Source: Arion vulgaris (lineage: Eukaryota; Mollusca; Gastropoda; Stylommatophora; Arionidae). Taken from it: 64,000 nucleotides of DNA. The notes beneath the pieces are model-generated. The model made no database searches. It saw only the letters and a program-made list of their open reading frames with translations, and was not told the DNA's origin. The stretch lies in contig CM036762.1 of the NCBI GenBank assembly GCA_020796225.1, forward strand, positions 15,133,786-15,197,785. Reading direction: 5' to 3'. Each line of letters begins with the position of its first letter. Position 1 is the first letter of the stretch. Positions 13,301 through 22,400 of the stretch are shown here, one piece after another. The translations under genes and the position numbers were made by a program.

Positions 13301-16300
13301 CTTGGATGTTGTGGCCCAGGCTTATGTTGTGATACAAATAACCTCTCTTGGCTTTCCGACAAAAATTCTTCTACAATATGCTTGTAACTTTTTGCATCGT
13401 AATGATTTTACAATGGAAATCCATAATTTTGTTGTCTCAATAACAGAACATTAATTTAACTATACTATAGTTAATTTGCGCAAACAAAATTAGTTATATT
13501 TTTCAAAACGTCTCTGGTATAATACACATTTTTACGCCATGGACTGTCACATTCAGCGACAGTTTGAATTTGAACCAAAATAAAGTAGAACAACACAACG
13601 TTGTTTTCCTATTAAAAAATGGGTGAACCCGTTGGTACTTTAAAAAAAAAATACCATGAACCTTTGTGAAAGTAAATGTCGTCAAATTCTACCATTTCAG
13701 TTTCATGACAAAATTATAGATCATAAAGAAGAAAAAATATTCATACAATATGTTCCATTGATGAAATAAATATATTATTAATGTCATGGATGTATTCAAT
13801 TAACATACCAATTTTTATCAGAAACGAACCTATGATTGAACAATTATGAAAATCTAACGATGGTCATGAATATGTGAACAGACTATATCTTGATGCTTCA
13901 CTCTTTCAATAGCTGTGTACTTGTATCATGACTTCAGTTTGATCTCTTGCACGTAATTATCATGAGCATCCCCGCTTAATTAATTGGAAGAACACACAAT
14001 TAGCAACAATATAATTGTACATGTTATCTTTGTACAGGATAAGGGTAATTAAAAACCAGTGTCAACCAGAAATCGCACATCAGCAGACAGCTGAAGAAAC
14101 ATTGACTCAAGAACCAACAGAAGTGTTGCCAGCTTGGGTTCCATACACTGCATCAAGGGATGAGGATACAGCTCTCAGGTATACCATAGTGTATAGATAT
14201 AATATAATATAGATATTGTTAAAGTTTGATGTGTAAAAAAGCAGCAGTTGTTAGTGTACTTTCTTTGTAGGCGTGTTCCTAGGATCGAATTCCACAGTGG
14301 TAGTGAGATTTTTCAGGCTGCAACGGCTTTCTCTCTCTCGCGATCACCGCCCAGACCGATGTACCAGATCTCCCCATAAATTCTATTCATGTGGAAATCT
14401 GATTCATGCAGCCTTAGCATTAGTGTGTTTTACGTCACATCTTCAGCACCATTTGGAGCTCTGGTGTTTATTCTTCGGTGATGTGTCCGGTTTCAGCCAG
14501 CGTTTACTCGGTTCGCTCTCCGCAGCGGCTTTCAAGTCAACCAAGACTTACTTTTGTACCAGACATAGAGAAGTAAAGATCCCAGTGTGATGTTGACCAC
14601 ATCACCCATCGTGTGCAGTTGATCGAAGAAAAATACAAGTCTAACACTGTATTCTAAAATATATACCTCTATGAAAATGGGTTCTTAATTTTAGTACTAA
14701 GATATGTAAAGGAAGATCCCGTAATGTAAGTCACTTTTCCACAAATAATAAGTCAAATGGAATCTGATGCCTTGCTGCACTGATCTGCTCACGTGTTGCC
14801 GGCGTCTCCACAACGGGAGCAAGGAATATTAACACTGCGACCTACAAGGCATGTCATAAGAGGCGACTGAGGTAGGGGTCTAGGAAGCTATCCTAGTAAT
14901 AAAAGCATAGCAGAAATCAGATATCCTGGCCTACTTGTGGGTACATAGCTGGCACAAGTGCAAACACTCTTAGGCTTGGATCACTACAAATGACAAAGAG
15001 TGGTTAACAAGTAGTCAATATTGAGTATTAGATGAAACTGCACTGATCCTTATTTATCATGTTTAGATAGTTGTGACCACTGACAAGTCATGACTATCAT
15101 TTTACCATCCTAGTACCTAAGCCAGTCACTGTTTTCTGGGCAATCTTGCCTTGTCATCTCAGATCTGTATTCACCCGAGTGGTTACCGGGGCCCAAATTG
15201 GGGTGTAAAGAATAGAACCACTGTTACCTGCCCCGCATGTCGTAAGAGATGACTAAGGAGGTGGGGCTAGCTACCCCACACCGTAAAAACACTAGATGGC
15301 TGCACAACGGACAGCGAGTCAAGTGGAAAAACTGTTCTGTTGGCTTTTGAATGCAGCTGTTTTTTTGGACCTTAAAATGCATTCTTCTTATTTGCATAAG
15401 TCTAACAGCTCTCTTGTGTGTGCTTGTTCTGATGCACTTTGTAAGCTGTTATTCATTTACTTAAGGCTGTTCTTGACTCTTTCCACGCTTTAAGCCGCAC
15501 ACTGCGCCACGGCGATAAGCCGCACACTGCACCATAGAGTTGCTTCCCTTATAAGAAGTCTTTCTTGTATTACTTCTACTGTTTTACTTATACTACTTTT
15601 CAACCTTGTTATTCTATTTGGTTGTCCAGTTTTCTTCAATTTAGTATATAATAATTTATATATGTTTATTTATTGACGAGTAGTTGGGATCGTTTTATTT
15701 AACAATTTTTTTTTTACTTCCTTGAATTAACTGCTTAAAAATTGAGGAAATAACTGTGCGTGGAAAGAGTTGATACTGTTGCTCCATCTTTTGCATGGTA
15801 TTCCCCTTACTCTGTACTTGTTATACTTTTTCAGTATGGCTCTCTGTGGTAGACGGTGCCAGGGCATTCTTGCCAGGTGTACAAACCATAAGGGAGATTC
15901 TTATGTAAGAGAGATTGTTTTCAATCTTTCAATTTACATTTATCATCAATTTGGTAGTAACTTTTTCTGAAGGGCTGGGGCTAAAAGGTTTAATCTCTTG
16001 TTATTTTATAAATTGCATGACTGGTTTCACATCCAGTCTTCTGATTTCTTCATTTCTAATTTTATCTCTTATTGTCACTCCTGCAGCTAAAAGGACCTCA
16101 TCTCTGTCCTTACGATTTTCCGCCCATTAGCTGCAAATATTTCAGATACTTAAACTGGCGTACCTGTATGATTTTCTCGTGCGGAACCTACGGATATAGG
16201 AAAATGTTCAGCAATATTGAGACCAAAACTATTCTCCAGATTCAGAAAAACTGTTCTGTTGGCTTTTGAATGCAGCTGTTTTTTTGGACCTTAAAATGCA

Positions 16301-17663
16301 TTCTTCCTATTTGCATAAGTTAAACAGCTCTCTGCCAGTGTCAGCAGGCGGAACAGACACCAGAGCATATCCTGCAAGACTGTCCTCTCCTGTGTGAGCT
16401 GAGAGGCAACATGTGGCCACACCCAGTCAACCTGAAAACTAAGCTTTGGGAAACCTGACAGACCTGAAGCTGAGTGCCCAGTTTGTGGTTCACAGTAAAT
16501 TAAGCGCATGACCATAGATCGCTGATGAAGAATTTGCATTTGCTCTACAGCTGTCGTGTGGTGCCGGTGCCTGCGTGTGGTGCATTTCTGGAGCGGTTAA
16601 CACAAGCTGAGACTTGGCGGAACTTGACAAAATTATCTGTCGCCACGTGATGACAACTAGCTCTCTGACACGTTATATCCACGTTGAGTGATATAGAATA
16701 AATATGCCGAGGTTGACACTCTGGTATATCAAACCTAACAAACTCAGCTTTACTATATCTAACACTTCGTTAATTTCTTATATGTTCCTACTACCTGTAT
16801 CACTTTCCTGCCTGTCCGAATCTTTCTTGCTTCTGTTGTGTTCCGGGGTTCTCTGTCGTTTCGACTTTTTTGTGATCTTCATATGCTGACTGAGTCCCGC
16901 CTTATATAGCACCCTCATCCAGAAAATCTATTGACCAATCGCCCGCCTGCTGTCCCATCTGGTCGTAACTTTCCGGTCACATGTATTTAGCCTCCCTCTA
17001 AAACAAAGAGCAGCAATTTTGCGTATCACACAGAGTGGTTGACAAGTGGTCGATGTGGAGCGTTCGAAGAAGAAGAAACTCTACAGCAACCTCTTGTTAA
17101 CCCACTTTTTGTGACCTGTAAAGTATTTGTTTTATGCCAGAAAGTTAAGTATGTTGATCTACAGATCAGTACCATTTTCAACGTGCATGATTTTTGGGTT
17201 CTCCTCATTAGCCTGTGACAGTCTCTGCACTTACTGAGTACCACCTGTGTGTATGAGCACCGGTATGATTTCGCTCTAGAGTAACCACTTTTCAACCTTT
17301 ACTTGTGACTTGTATTTGGTCATAGGCCGATATTATGGTCATAGGCCGATATTATTTTAATGATTGTCCTACATGTAATAGGTACCATTGTACTGAAGCG
17401 CAGCATATTCACATTCTCCTCAAAGAAGATAAAGTGTGTAGTCTGAGCCAGAGAGTGTATATATATATATACCTCAATATATGTGTGTAAAAAATCTTTT
17501 ATATTTATATAGCATAAGAAGGAGAAAACCACAGAACCGTCAATCAGAAATTGAAGATCACGAGAAACCTGCATGTACAGTGACTCAAGAATCAACAGAA
17601 GGGAGCTTGCCATTACAGGCTAGTGATCGAGACACTTCCTCAGGGGAGGATAATTACAGCTAG
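3643..17663 (+). CDS. putative membrane-anchored BIR-domain (IAP-like) protein, five exons
   Basis: Exons 3643-4388, 9705-9845, 11356-11508, 14038-14178 and 17513-17663 all join in phase 2 and give 430 residues from ATG 3682 to TAG 17663. An in-frame TGA at 3655 and an acceptor at 3641-3642 mean the first listed exon starts in 5' UTR. Residues 1-110 hold hydrophobic segments, including a likely membrane span ([19 protein letters not shown]). A BIR-like domain runs from RIASF through [13 protein letters not shown] to VVCFRC, with the CFRC pair created exactly across the first splice junction, and continues as [14 protein letters not shown] to HSKGCKF. BIR domains bind zinc and peptide ligands in IAP-family proteins. 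This one lacks the usual Trp and appears to have Asp where the zinc His belongs, so zinc binding is doubtful. No RING exon was found. The three short exons are mutual homologues. Structure is inferred from sites and phase, with no transcript support. Confidence 0.68.
4440..5060 (-). pseudogene. LINE RNase H and C-terminal domain relic
   Basis: The - strand encodes [34 protein letters not shown] and, after a frameshift, [10 protein letters not shown] and [19 protein letters not shown] ... [14 protein letters not shown]. It lies in the first intron of the BIR gene, antisense. Confidence 0.75.
5430..6410 (-). pseudogene. LINE reverse transcriptase relic (RTE-like)
   Basis: The - strand reads [20 protein letters not shown] (6260-6310), [19 protein letters not shown] and [15 protein letters not shown], then a decayed thumb. 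Frameshifts and stops throughout. Confidence 0.8.
6640..6985 (-). repeat. metaSINE-like repeat D, - strand
   Basis: Same family as 36693-37025 and 61965-62303. Reads, on its strand, CTCAGTGTAGGTGAGATCAAG, ACATGTAAAAGA, GAGAAGAGCAGGCTAGAAAG, then CTCGCCGGTGCTACGGAG and a tail with ATCAATCAATCA. The middle GTCCCGTGTTC / ACGTAAAAGAACC core recalls domains of invertebrate metaSINEs (from memory). Confidence 0.7.
7085..7300 (-). repeat. short repeat E
   Basis: Shares TTATTCCAACTTCAGATACT, a following GATCC-containing stretch and a GTCGAACCCTGGAATTTCTC block with the 19.1, 23.9 and 47.6 kb copies. Confidence 0.55.
7585..7849 (+). repeat. head-B short retroposon
   Basis: Starts CGCCCGTGTATTGCC, contains CATGTCATAAGAGGCGACTG, TTGTAGGCGTATAACTGG and TGGTCGATAGGGAGTGTTCG, and ends GAAGAAGAAG. 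Related to head A in its first ~90 nt. Confidence 0.8.
8515..8690 (+). pseudogene. LINE C-terminal fragment
   Basis: Encodes [23 protein letters not shown] and [15 protein letters not shown], the tail of the same LINE as 52818-53090, ending in the same (GA)n run. Confidence 0.65.
8737..9130 (-). repeat. head-A short retroposon, interrupted by a LINE 3' fragment
   Basis: The copy reads on the - strand; its tail (8737-8845) and head (8983-9130) are separated by a 137-bp LINE insertion with duplicated GTAGGCCCCT. Confidence 0.8.
8846..8982 (-). mobile_element. 5'-truncated LINE insertion (137 bp) with target duplication
   Basis: Flanked by GTAGGCCCCT at 8836-8845 and 8983-8992. The insert matches the 3' coding end of the RNase H LINE at 10455-10600 (the [16 protein letters not shown] region) and ends on its own strand in GCAGAAGAAGA. 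It is a dead-on-arrival copy and marks the true 3' end of that LINE. Confidence 0.85.
9367..9590 (-). repeat. head-B short retroposon, - strand
   Basis: CCATATCGACCACTTGTTAA (tail) to GACACCACACTGGCG (head). A short GTTTTC duplication is seen at both ends. Confidence 0.75.
9705..9845 (+). CDS. BIR gene exon: second half of BIR domain
   Basis: Acceptor TTTTGTTACAG, donor GTAGGT. The single leading base completes an Arg codon, giving CFRC, the Cys pair of BIR domains. It continues [14 protein letters not shown] and then HSKGCKF, with a hydrophobic end and an acidic QDDQDD stretch. It is too short for an ORF search to highlight; the match of phase and motif is the evidence. Confidence 0.7.
9985..10062 (-). 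repeat. head-B retroposon tail fragment
   Basis: ACCACTTGGTAACAC and GATCTGAGCCTAAGAGCGAT through GTGCCAGTTA; truncated at 10062, where RNase H relic sequence begins. Confidence 0.6.
10070..10430 (+). pseudogene. LINE RNase H relic
   Basis: Encodes [20 protein letters not shown] and [20 protein letters not shown] (10240-10410), an RNase H domain with LTDA and H-x-x-IPG-x-E motifs. Confidence 0.6.
10450..11090 (-). pseudogene. LINE RNase H and C-terminal knuckle relic
   Basis: The - strand encodes [40 protein letters not shown], then [20 protein letters not shown] with a CTC..H...C knuckle and [19 protein letters not shown]. It ends at (GAA)n-type TTCTTCTTC on the + strand, the source of the 137-bp insertion at 8846. 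Confidence 0.8.
11356..11508 (+). CDS. BIR gene repeated exon, copy 1
   Basis: A phase 2-2 exon of 153 nt, acceptor ATACAAAG and donor GTGCAT. It encodes [19 protein letters not shown], a Thr/Ser/Gln-rich part and SDSRDT. It resembles the exons at 14038 and 17513: basic start, Q.EI.H, TQ-S/P, then an acidic SRD end. Likely a flexible linker; function unknown. Confidence 0.58.
12088..12333 (+). repeat. head-B short retroposon with target duplication
   Basis: Flanked by ATTGCAC(A/T)GAACC (12075-12087, 12334-12346). Confidence 0.85.
12350..12402. other. short spacer between retroposon and LINE relic
   Basis: No feature seen. Confidence 0.4.
12403..13335 (-). pseudogene. LINE RNase H relic
   Basis: The - strand encodes [20 protein letters not shown] (first acidic residue), [35 protein letters not shown] and VIQWIP, with frameshifts. 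Confidence 0.75.
13340..14030. other. AT-rich intron sequence of the BIR gene
   Basis: No repeat shared within the window and no ORF of note. Confidence 0.55.
14038..14178 (+). CDS. BIR gene repeated exon, copy 2
   Basis: A phase 2-2 exon of 141 nt, acceptor TTTGTACAG and donor GTATAC. It encodes [20 protein letters not shown], then [10 protein letters not shown] and [10 protein letters not shown]. It is clearly related to the copy at 17513 (IR start, PEI/SEI, TQE-S/P-TE, SRD/SDRD). Confidence 0.58.
14265..14690 (+). repeat. tRNA-derived SINE H, interrupted
   Basis: Left part with GGATCGAATTCCACAGTGG and right part with GATGTTGACCACATCACCCA and CTAACACTGTATTC; the third-tail segment 14325-14530 lies between. 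Confidence 0.65.
14325..14530 (+). repeat. third-tail segment inserted in a tRNA-derived SINE
   Basis: Matches 62316-62520 in the same orientation (GATGTACCAGATCTCCCCAT, CACCATTTGGAGCTCTGG, CAGCGTTTACTCGGTTCGC). It separates the two halves of the SINE at 14265-14690. Confidence 0.65.
14786..15037 (+). repeat. head-B short retroposon with target duplication
   Basis: Flanked by CTGCACTGATC (14775-14785, 15038-15048). Confidence 0.85.
15172..15325 (+). repeat. head-A retroposon of the third-tail type, truncated
   Basis: Head ACCCGAGTGGTTACCGGGGC then GGGGCTAGCTACCCCACACC and GTAAAAACACTAGATGGCTG, as at 62510-62530, and then breaks off. Confidence 0.65.
15325..15407 (+). repeat. ~83-bp duplicate, copy 1
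   Basis: AACTGTTCTGTTGGCTTTTG to ATTTGCATAAGTCTAACAGC; nearly identical to 16245-16330. Origin unknown. Confidence 0.7.
15477..15769. mobile_element. 293-bp MITE, sister of the 48086 element
   Basis: Same ends (CTCTTTCCACGC ... GCGTGGAAAGAG) and the same internal sequence as 48086-48388, including the doubled AAGCCGCACACTGC unit. Its flanks are TTGA on both sides (15473-15476, 15770-15773), not TTAA. Confidence 0.85.
15775..17025. other. mostly unassigned intron sequence of the BIR gene
   Basis: Apart from the 83-bp duplicate at 16245 nothing is recognised. The region 16330-16480 has weak antisense LINE-tail character, too decayed to call. Confidence 0.45.
16245..16330 (+). repeat. ~83-bp duplicate, copy 2
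   Basis: Same sequence as 15325-15407 with two differences seen by eye. Confidence 0.7.
17030..17076 (+). repeat. head-B retroposon tail fragment
   Basis: CAGAGTGGTTGACAAGTGGT and GATGTGGAGCGTTCGAAGAA only; a 5'-truncated insertion. Confidence 0.6.
17513..17663 (+). CDS. BIR gene repeated exon, copy 3, ending in a stop
   Basis: Acceptor TTATATAG. It encodes [28 protein letters not shown] and [13 protein letters not shown], then TAG. The sibling exons end at a GT donor at this point; here the sequence after ...TACAG is CTAG, so the donor has been lost and the frame stops three bases later. Either the true last coding exon or a decayed copy. Confidence 0.55.
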
Positions 17664-17751
17664 CAGGTACCTGTAGTGCTATAAATGTTTTATTGAAGTG
17701 TAAATTATATACAAGACACGGTTCAACCATAAAATGAGGACCCTAGCTGGT

Positions 17752-17848
17752 ACTACTGAGTTTATGCATTGCCGCTGAAATCTTTCTGTGTAAGAAAGAG
17801 ATAGGAGCACACATGGTTACTCACTGAAGAGCAAACGATGATGGTCCA
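17752..17848 (+). repeat. metaSINE-like repeat D, 3' fragment
   Basis: TGTGTAAGAAAGAGATAGGA, GCACACATGGTTACTCACTG and GATGATGGTCC. Confidence 0.65.
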
Positions 17849-17939
17849 ACAAGGAAACAACATACCGTCTTTCATTGGTGTTTTATAAGTTCAGCTAACA
17901 GATAAATCACATCAAGAAATGCATGTTGTGGTTCTCTTT

Positions 17940-18350
17940 GACCAACTCAGAACTAAAAGCTGACCATCAAGACTTCACTCGTGATGGACAGAGCTTGATG
18001 GAATAGACGTCGATATCTGCAATATGTTGCACTATCTTGAACTAACCATTGATCGCAGTCTGTCTAACAAACACCACATTGAATAAAATGATACTGTCAG
18101 AGGTCTTGCAACACTGAAAACTATAATAGCTGGACCCAGTGGCGGCTCGTGATCGTTTTTGTTGGTGGGGCTAGACACAGATTTTTGGGAAAATCAAGGT
18201 TTTGGGTTAGGTTGTATTTTAATTTATTAAATAATAAATGCACGTACATTATTTTTGGTGGGGCCCGGCCCCTCTGGCCCTTAATGACGAGCCCCCACTG
18301 TCTGGACCCATGAAGTAGCAACACTATTTGTCTTACTGTTCCATTAGTTG
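17940..18350 (+). pseudogene. LINE RT thumb relic, split by a MITE
   Basis: Encodes IDVDICNMLHYLELTIDRSL, SNKHHIE and VRGLATLKTIIAGP, then the 164-bp MITE, then WTHEVATLFVL. Confidence 0.6.
18137..18300 (+). mobile_element. 164-bp MITE with CAGTGGCGG termini (copy in LINE relic)
   Basis: Same ends as the element at 38692 but in the opposite internal orientation (TTGGTGGGGCTAGACA near the left end). CTGGACC is repeated at 18130-18136 and 18302-18308, a 7-bp target duplication. It interrupts a LINE RT relic. Confidence 0.85.
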
Positions 18351-18355
18351 GTTTT

Positions 18356-18600
18356 CTTCTTCAAACACTCCATATCGATCACTTGTTAAAACACTGTGTG
18401 ATTTGTATGTGATCTGAGTATAAGAGCGATTGTATGTTGTGCCAGTTATGCGCCTACAAGTAGGCCAGCACATCTGATTTCTGCTATGCTTTTTATTTAC
18501 TAGGGTAGCTTCCTAAGTCCTACATCAGTCGCCTCTTATGACATGCCTTGTAGGTCGTAGTGGTACTATTCTTTGCTTCCTTGCCGGCACCACACTGGCG
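18356..18600 (-). repeat. head-B short retroposon, - strand, with target duplication
   Basis: Flanked by CATTAGTT(G/A)GTTTT (18342-18355, 18601-18614). Confidence 0.85.
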
Positions 18601-18607
18601 CATTAGT

Positions 18608-18715
18608 TAGTTTTAAAAGTAAACTAAAGAACCTGTTAGCATATAATCTAGTATATGGGAGAATACAGAGTTAGAGCTGTATTTTTCTTTGACCAACATC
18701 ATACCTACTTGTTTA
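18608..18715 (-). repeat. tRNA-derived SINE H tail fragment, - strand
   Basis: AGTAAACTAAAGAACCTG and AGAGCTGTATTTTTCTTTGACC match the 3' end of the copy at 32644. Confidence 0.5.
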
Positions 18716-19084
18716 CCAACATCATAGTATCTTTGTGGGAGGGAAAGGCGATAGCTGGAACACATGAGAATGAGACAAGTATCTATGCATTGATACTGAC
18801 CATGCTATACCTAGAGCCATGTAACCATTATCATGAGCCTGATGTCATGACCAGAACACACCTTTTCTTCTACCAGCAGTTATAATCAGCCTCTACAAAA
18901 TAGGGCTGGGGGATGCATTTATACACTGCGCATGTGGCCAGCACACTGCTACATGTAGTGATGTTTAAACTATGGGTTTTGAACCTGATGTCGCAACCAC
19001 AACTTCATGATTGACAGAGACTACTAATACGAGCCATAGTTGTTGCAAGAAAGTTATGCAGACCATATCCAAACATTGTGCTAG

Positions 19085-19310
19085 GGCACCAATAGCGAAT
19101 TCAATAACACTCTTCGCTAGTAACCATATGGAGTGTTAATCCCGGGGTTTGAGACCAACTTAGGCCCAAAACATTTTCAATGTGTGCGGTTCGCAGTTGG
19201 ACGGACTACAGGTTTCCAGATCCTTTACTTGGGGATCTAAATTACAATTATCTTAGAAGTCGGAGTAAGGCTCATCTGAATGGTGAGGAACACCGATTAG
19301 GAAAACTAGC
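19085..19310 (+). repeat. short repeat E, opposite orientation
   Basis: CACTCTTCGCTAGTAACCAT, GGATCTAAATTACAATTATC, AGTCGGAGTAAGGCTCATC. Confidence 0.55.
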
Positions 19311-19523
19311 TTTCATGTAACAATCAAACAACATTTATCATATTAGGCGCCCTAACTACGTCTGAATTTATTGCAGATGAACACATACACACACAAAAAT
19401 CAGAACATTGAGCAATAATGTGAAGATCTTAGCTACCCACCTTAGTAGACTTTTCACTCTGAACAGACATTTACAAAAAACATGCAGACCTAGATCAACA
19501 TTGACCTGCAGTGTCATCCTTAC

Positions 19524-19753
19524 TTTATCTTCTTCGAACGCTCCATATCGACCACTTGTTAACCACTCGGTGTGATTTGTATGTGATCTGAGCCTAAGAG
19601 TGATTGTACATTGTGCCAGTTATATGCCTACAAGTAAGTCAGCACATCCGATTTCTGCAATGCTTTTAATTTGCTAGGGTAGCATCAGCGTCCTTGTTGG
19701 TCACAGCAGTACTATTCTTTGCTTCCCTTGCGGGCCCCGGCACCACACAGGCG
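19524..19753 (-). repeat. head-B short retroposon, - strand, with target duplication
   Basis: Flanked by ATCCTTAC (19516-19523, 19754-19761). Confidence 0.85.
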
Positions 19754-19794
19754 ATCCTTACGTTTTAAATTTTTGTTATACTTATTAGTTTACT

Positions 19795-19835
19795 AGCTAA
19801 TTAACCCGGCTTCACACGGGTGAACGTTGTTATTA
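19795..19835. repeat. CCCGG/CGGG hairpin at a possible element border
   Basis: TTAACCCGGCTTCACACGGG can form a GC-rich hairpin in AT-rich sequence. It resembles borders of interspersed elements common in invertebrates and may bound the 19.8-21.8 kb repeat. Confidence 0.35.
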
Positions 19836-20104
19836 ATCCTTGATGAGGAATTGGGTAAGCCTTTATAAAAGATGTCATCTAATAGCATGAATTGTATTTT
19901 CTGATATTTTTAAGAAGTGGTTTGAATTGGCTATGTCATCGTTAAACGATTTTAACGGTTTGAGTGGTTCTTATAATGCTTCACGTCTAATCAAAGTAGC
20001 GTCTTCACATTCTGCATTCTGATTGAGTAGTTTTCTTTGCTTAGGTGGCAATTCATATTTTCATAATAATAAACCTGACCTGCGGAATGTTGAGAAAACA
20101 GAAT

Positions 20105-21310
20105 AATTATTTTTAAATGTAACAATAATTATTTTAAAATTTCTATAGCGTAGCTTGAAACAGAAAAGTGAAGTTATAATGACATGAAAATCATACATTT
20201 TAAGCAAATCAACGCAAACAGAAAAACGTAGTGCAACTAACGGTGTATTTTTTGTAAATCTTCTTCTCCTTCTGCGTTCTCACTAGATTGGGATTTCTGA
20301 TTCTCTAATAAAGGCAGCCGTCTGTCTCAGATTATCAGCCACGCCGTACAGTTTGTCTTGGATGCTAGTGTAAGTGGGCCACCTCTTTCTTCTCAAGTCT
20401 GCATACTGGGGGCAGTTCTGTAATATATAATTCCTATGATTTCTGCTTCCCCGTTTGTGCCGACCTCTTCCCGCTGTAAGTTTTGGCCACCCTCGTGATG
20501 GCAGGTCTGACATTCTTACTGCGCGGCTAAATCTCCGAGGCAGATTGGCGACCTTAGAATCCGTTATCTCATTTCTCATTGTGAGGGGTCGTTGCACCAT
20601 GTTATGCGGCTTACGGCCTGGTGCATCCGTTTTCTGCAAGCATTTGTTTCGGGTTAGCATTCCCTAGCGGACATGTGCATCTGATTTCATCCAAACCTCC
20701 TTAGTCGCCTCTTATGACATGTGTGGCAGGTAACATTGGTTCTATTCTTTACACCCCAAATTTGGGCCCTGGTAACCACTCTGGCGATTTTTTTGTAAAT
20801 AAGATTGGCATTAGAAAGATCAAAAAAGATCGCGTGTTTATTATACGATGCAAAGGACCAACCTCGCCACAGGCACAAAATGTCGGGAAGTCCGTTAAAG
20901 AAGTTGAACTTCACTAAATGTCACGAGCTTCACGGCAAGTCGATCGACTACAGATCTCCTGAAAAGATTTCACTTGAATGAGCTAACCTTCAAGTACTTC
21001 TGAGGATGGCGAAGGACATGAAAATTATACAGTTTGCGAAAATTAACGCAAATGAAAAAACACAATTTCTGTAGCATAGTTTGAAACAGAAAAGTGAAGT
21101 TATAATGACATGAAATTTGTACATTTTGTGCAAATCAATGCAAACAGAAAAACGCAATGCAACTGATGGTGTATTTTTGTAAAAAAGATTGCGTGTGTTT
21201 TATACGATGCAAAGGACCGACCTCGCCACAGCACGGCGGGAAAGTTGGAGACCTCTGAAGATGGCAGAGGACATGAAAATTATACACAACGCAACTGATG
21301 GGTTGTGTGT
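20105..21310. repeat. diverged tandem repeat of ~250-bp units, split by a composite retroposon
   Basis: TTGAAACAGAAAAGTGAAGT and TTATAATGACATGAAA occur at 20150-20190 and 21085-21115. ATACGATGCAAAGGACC and CTCGCCACAG occur at 20840-20875 and 21210-21235. Confidence 0.6.
20260..20786 (-). repeat. composite retroposon: head A fused to a LINE 3' end, copy 1
   Basis: One unit bounded by ATTTTTTGTAAAT (20247-20259; 20787-20800, one T longer). On the - strand it starts with the head (20671-20786), then runs through a stretch encoding a LINE C-terminus (ILQNCPQYADLRRKRWPTY, VADNLRQTAAFIRESEIPI) and ends TGCAGAAGGAGAAGA. Head and LINE part join at the same point as in the 44-kb copy. Confidence 0.85.
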
Positions 21311-22400
21311 GTGTGTAAATAAGGTTTCCAATGATTGAAAATATCGTTAGAATTATATGCCAGTGGTAACGTGGTGACACGATAAGGGACGCAATCCATG
21401 CCTATATTGTAGAGGCCATCTGGCAATTTGTGGATTATATCCCTTCTCTTCACCCATTGTGGTAGAAATGTAACAAATATGGTGGATTCAAATGTTGAAT
21501 CAGACATCAAGAATTCGATTTTATTTATTTTTCAAACGAATATTGATCCGGTTTCTTTAGCTGATCTAAAGTATGCCTATACAATTTTTTACCAAGTTTC
21601 GTGAATTTTTGATGTAAACTGAGGCCGTGTATAGGTGGACAGCACATCTGGATTTTCAGCTTTATTGTATAGATGTATGAACATTATAGCACCCCCAACC
21701 CACATACCCATAGTGGCTAAGCGGATGTCAAATGTTATGCTCTCAGGCAAGACGTTCTGCTTGTACAACATGTAATTTTAATTAAATCACTGAATGTATT
21801 CCCTATAACTTTTAGTGTTTTGATCCAACAGGTGGTCGCAGAGAATTCAAAGGACGAAATCATAAACTAGCTTCTTTATGATTGAGGATAGATTCTTAAC
21901 TATGGAGTACAACTGATCTGTTATTGTAATATTTTTTACTTGTCAATAACGAGAATTATTTGGTTGACCCATTTTATTACTGAATCTTTGTTGTATTTTT
22001 TATTAATGTTGATTGCATTTGTACAAGAAGAATAGGGCTTCATAGTAACTTTTTTCTGGAAGACAAACTGAACTTTTCCAGTGACACGTTTTAAATTGCC
22101 ATATTGGTAGAATTACCCACTTTTGAGGATTGTAACTCAGAATGGTCCACTTTAAATTTTTTTTTCTGCAGTTATCTTTCAATACCATATCAGGGAATTT
22201 CACCTTGACTTTTTTGGTCTGGGGACAAAGTGTGAGGGGTGTGAAAATAATTAGATCTGTGACGGGGTCAAAGACGCATAGGGACAATACCGCGCCAGGA
22301 TTAGTGAACTGGCACTAACCAAGATCCTACCCAACCTCCCCGTGGTGACCCTGGTAAAAAAGGTTCCTGTCTGGCTAAGCGGGTAGGGATCGAGCGAGAG
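21310..22400. other. unassigned AT-rich sequence
   Basis: Segments such as ATACAATTTTTTACCAAGTT at 21580 look like part of an old interspersed element, possibly the one starting at 19795. No coding sequence. Confidence 0.4.
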
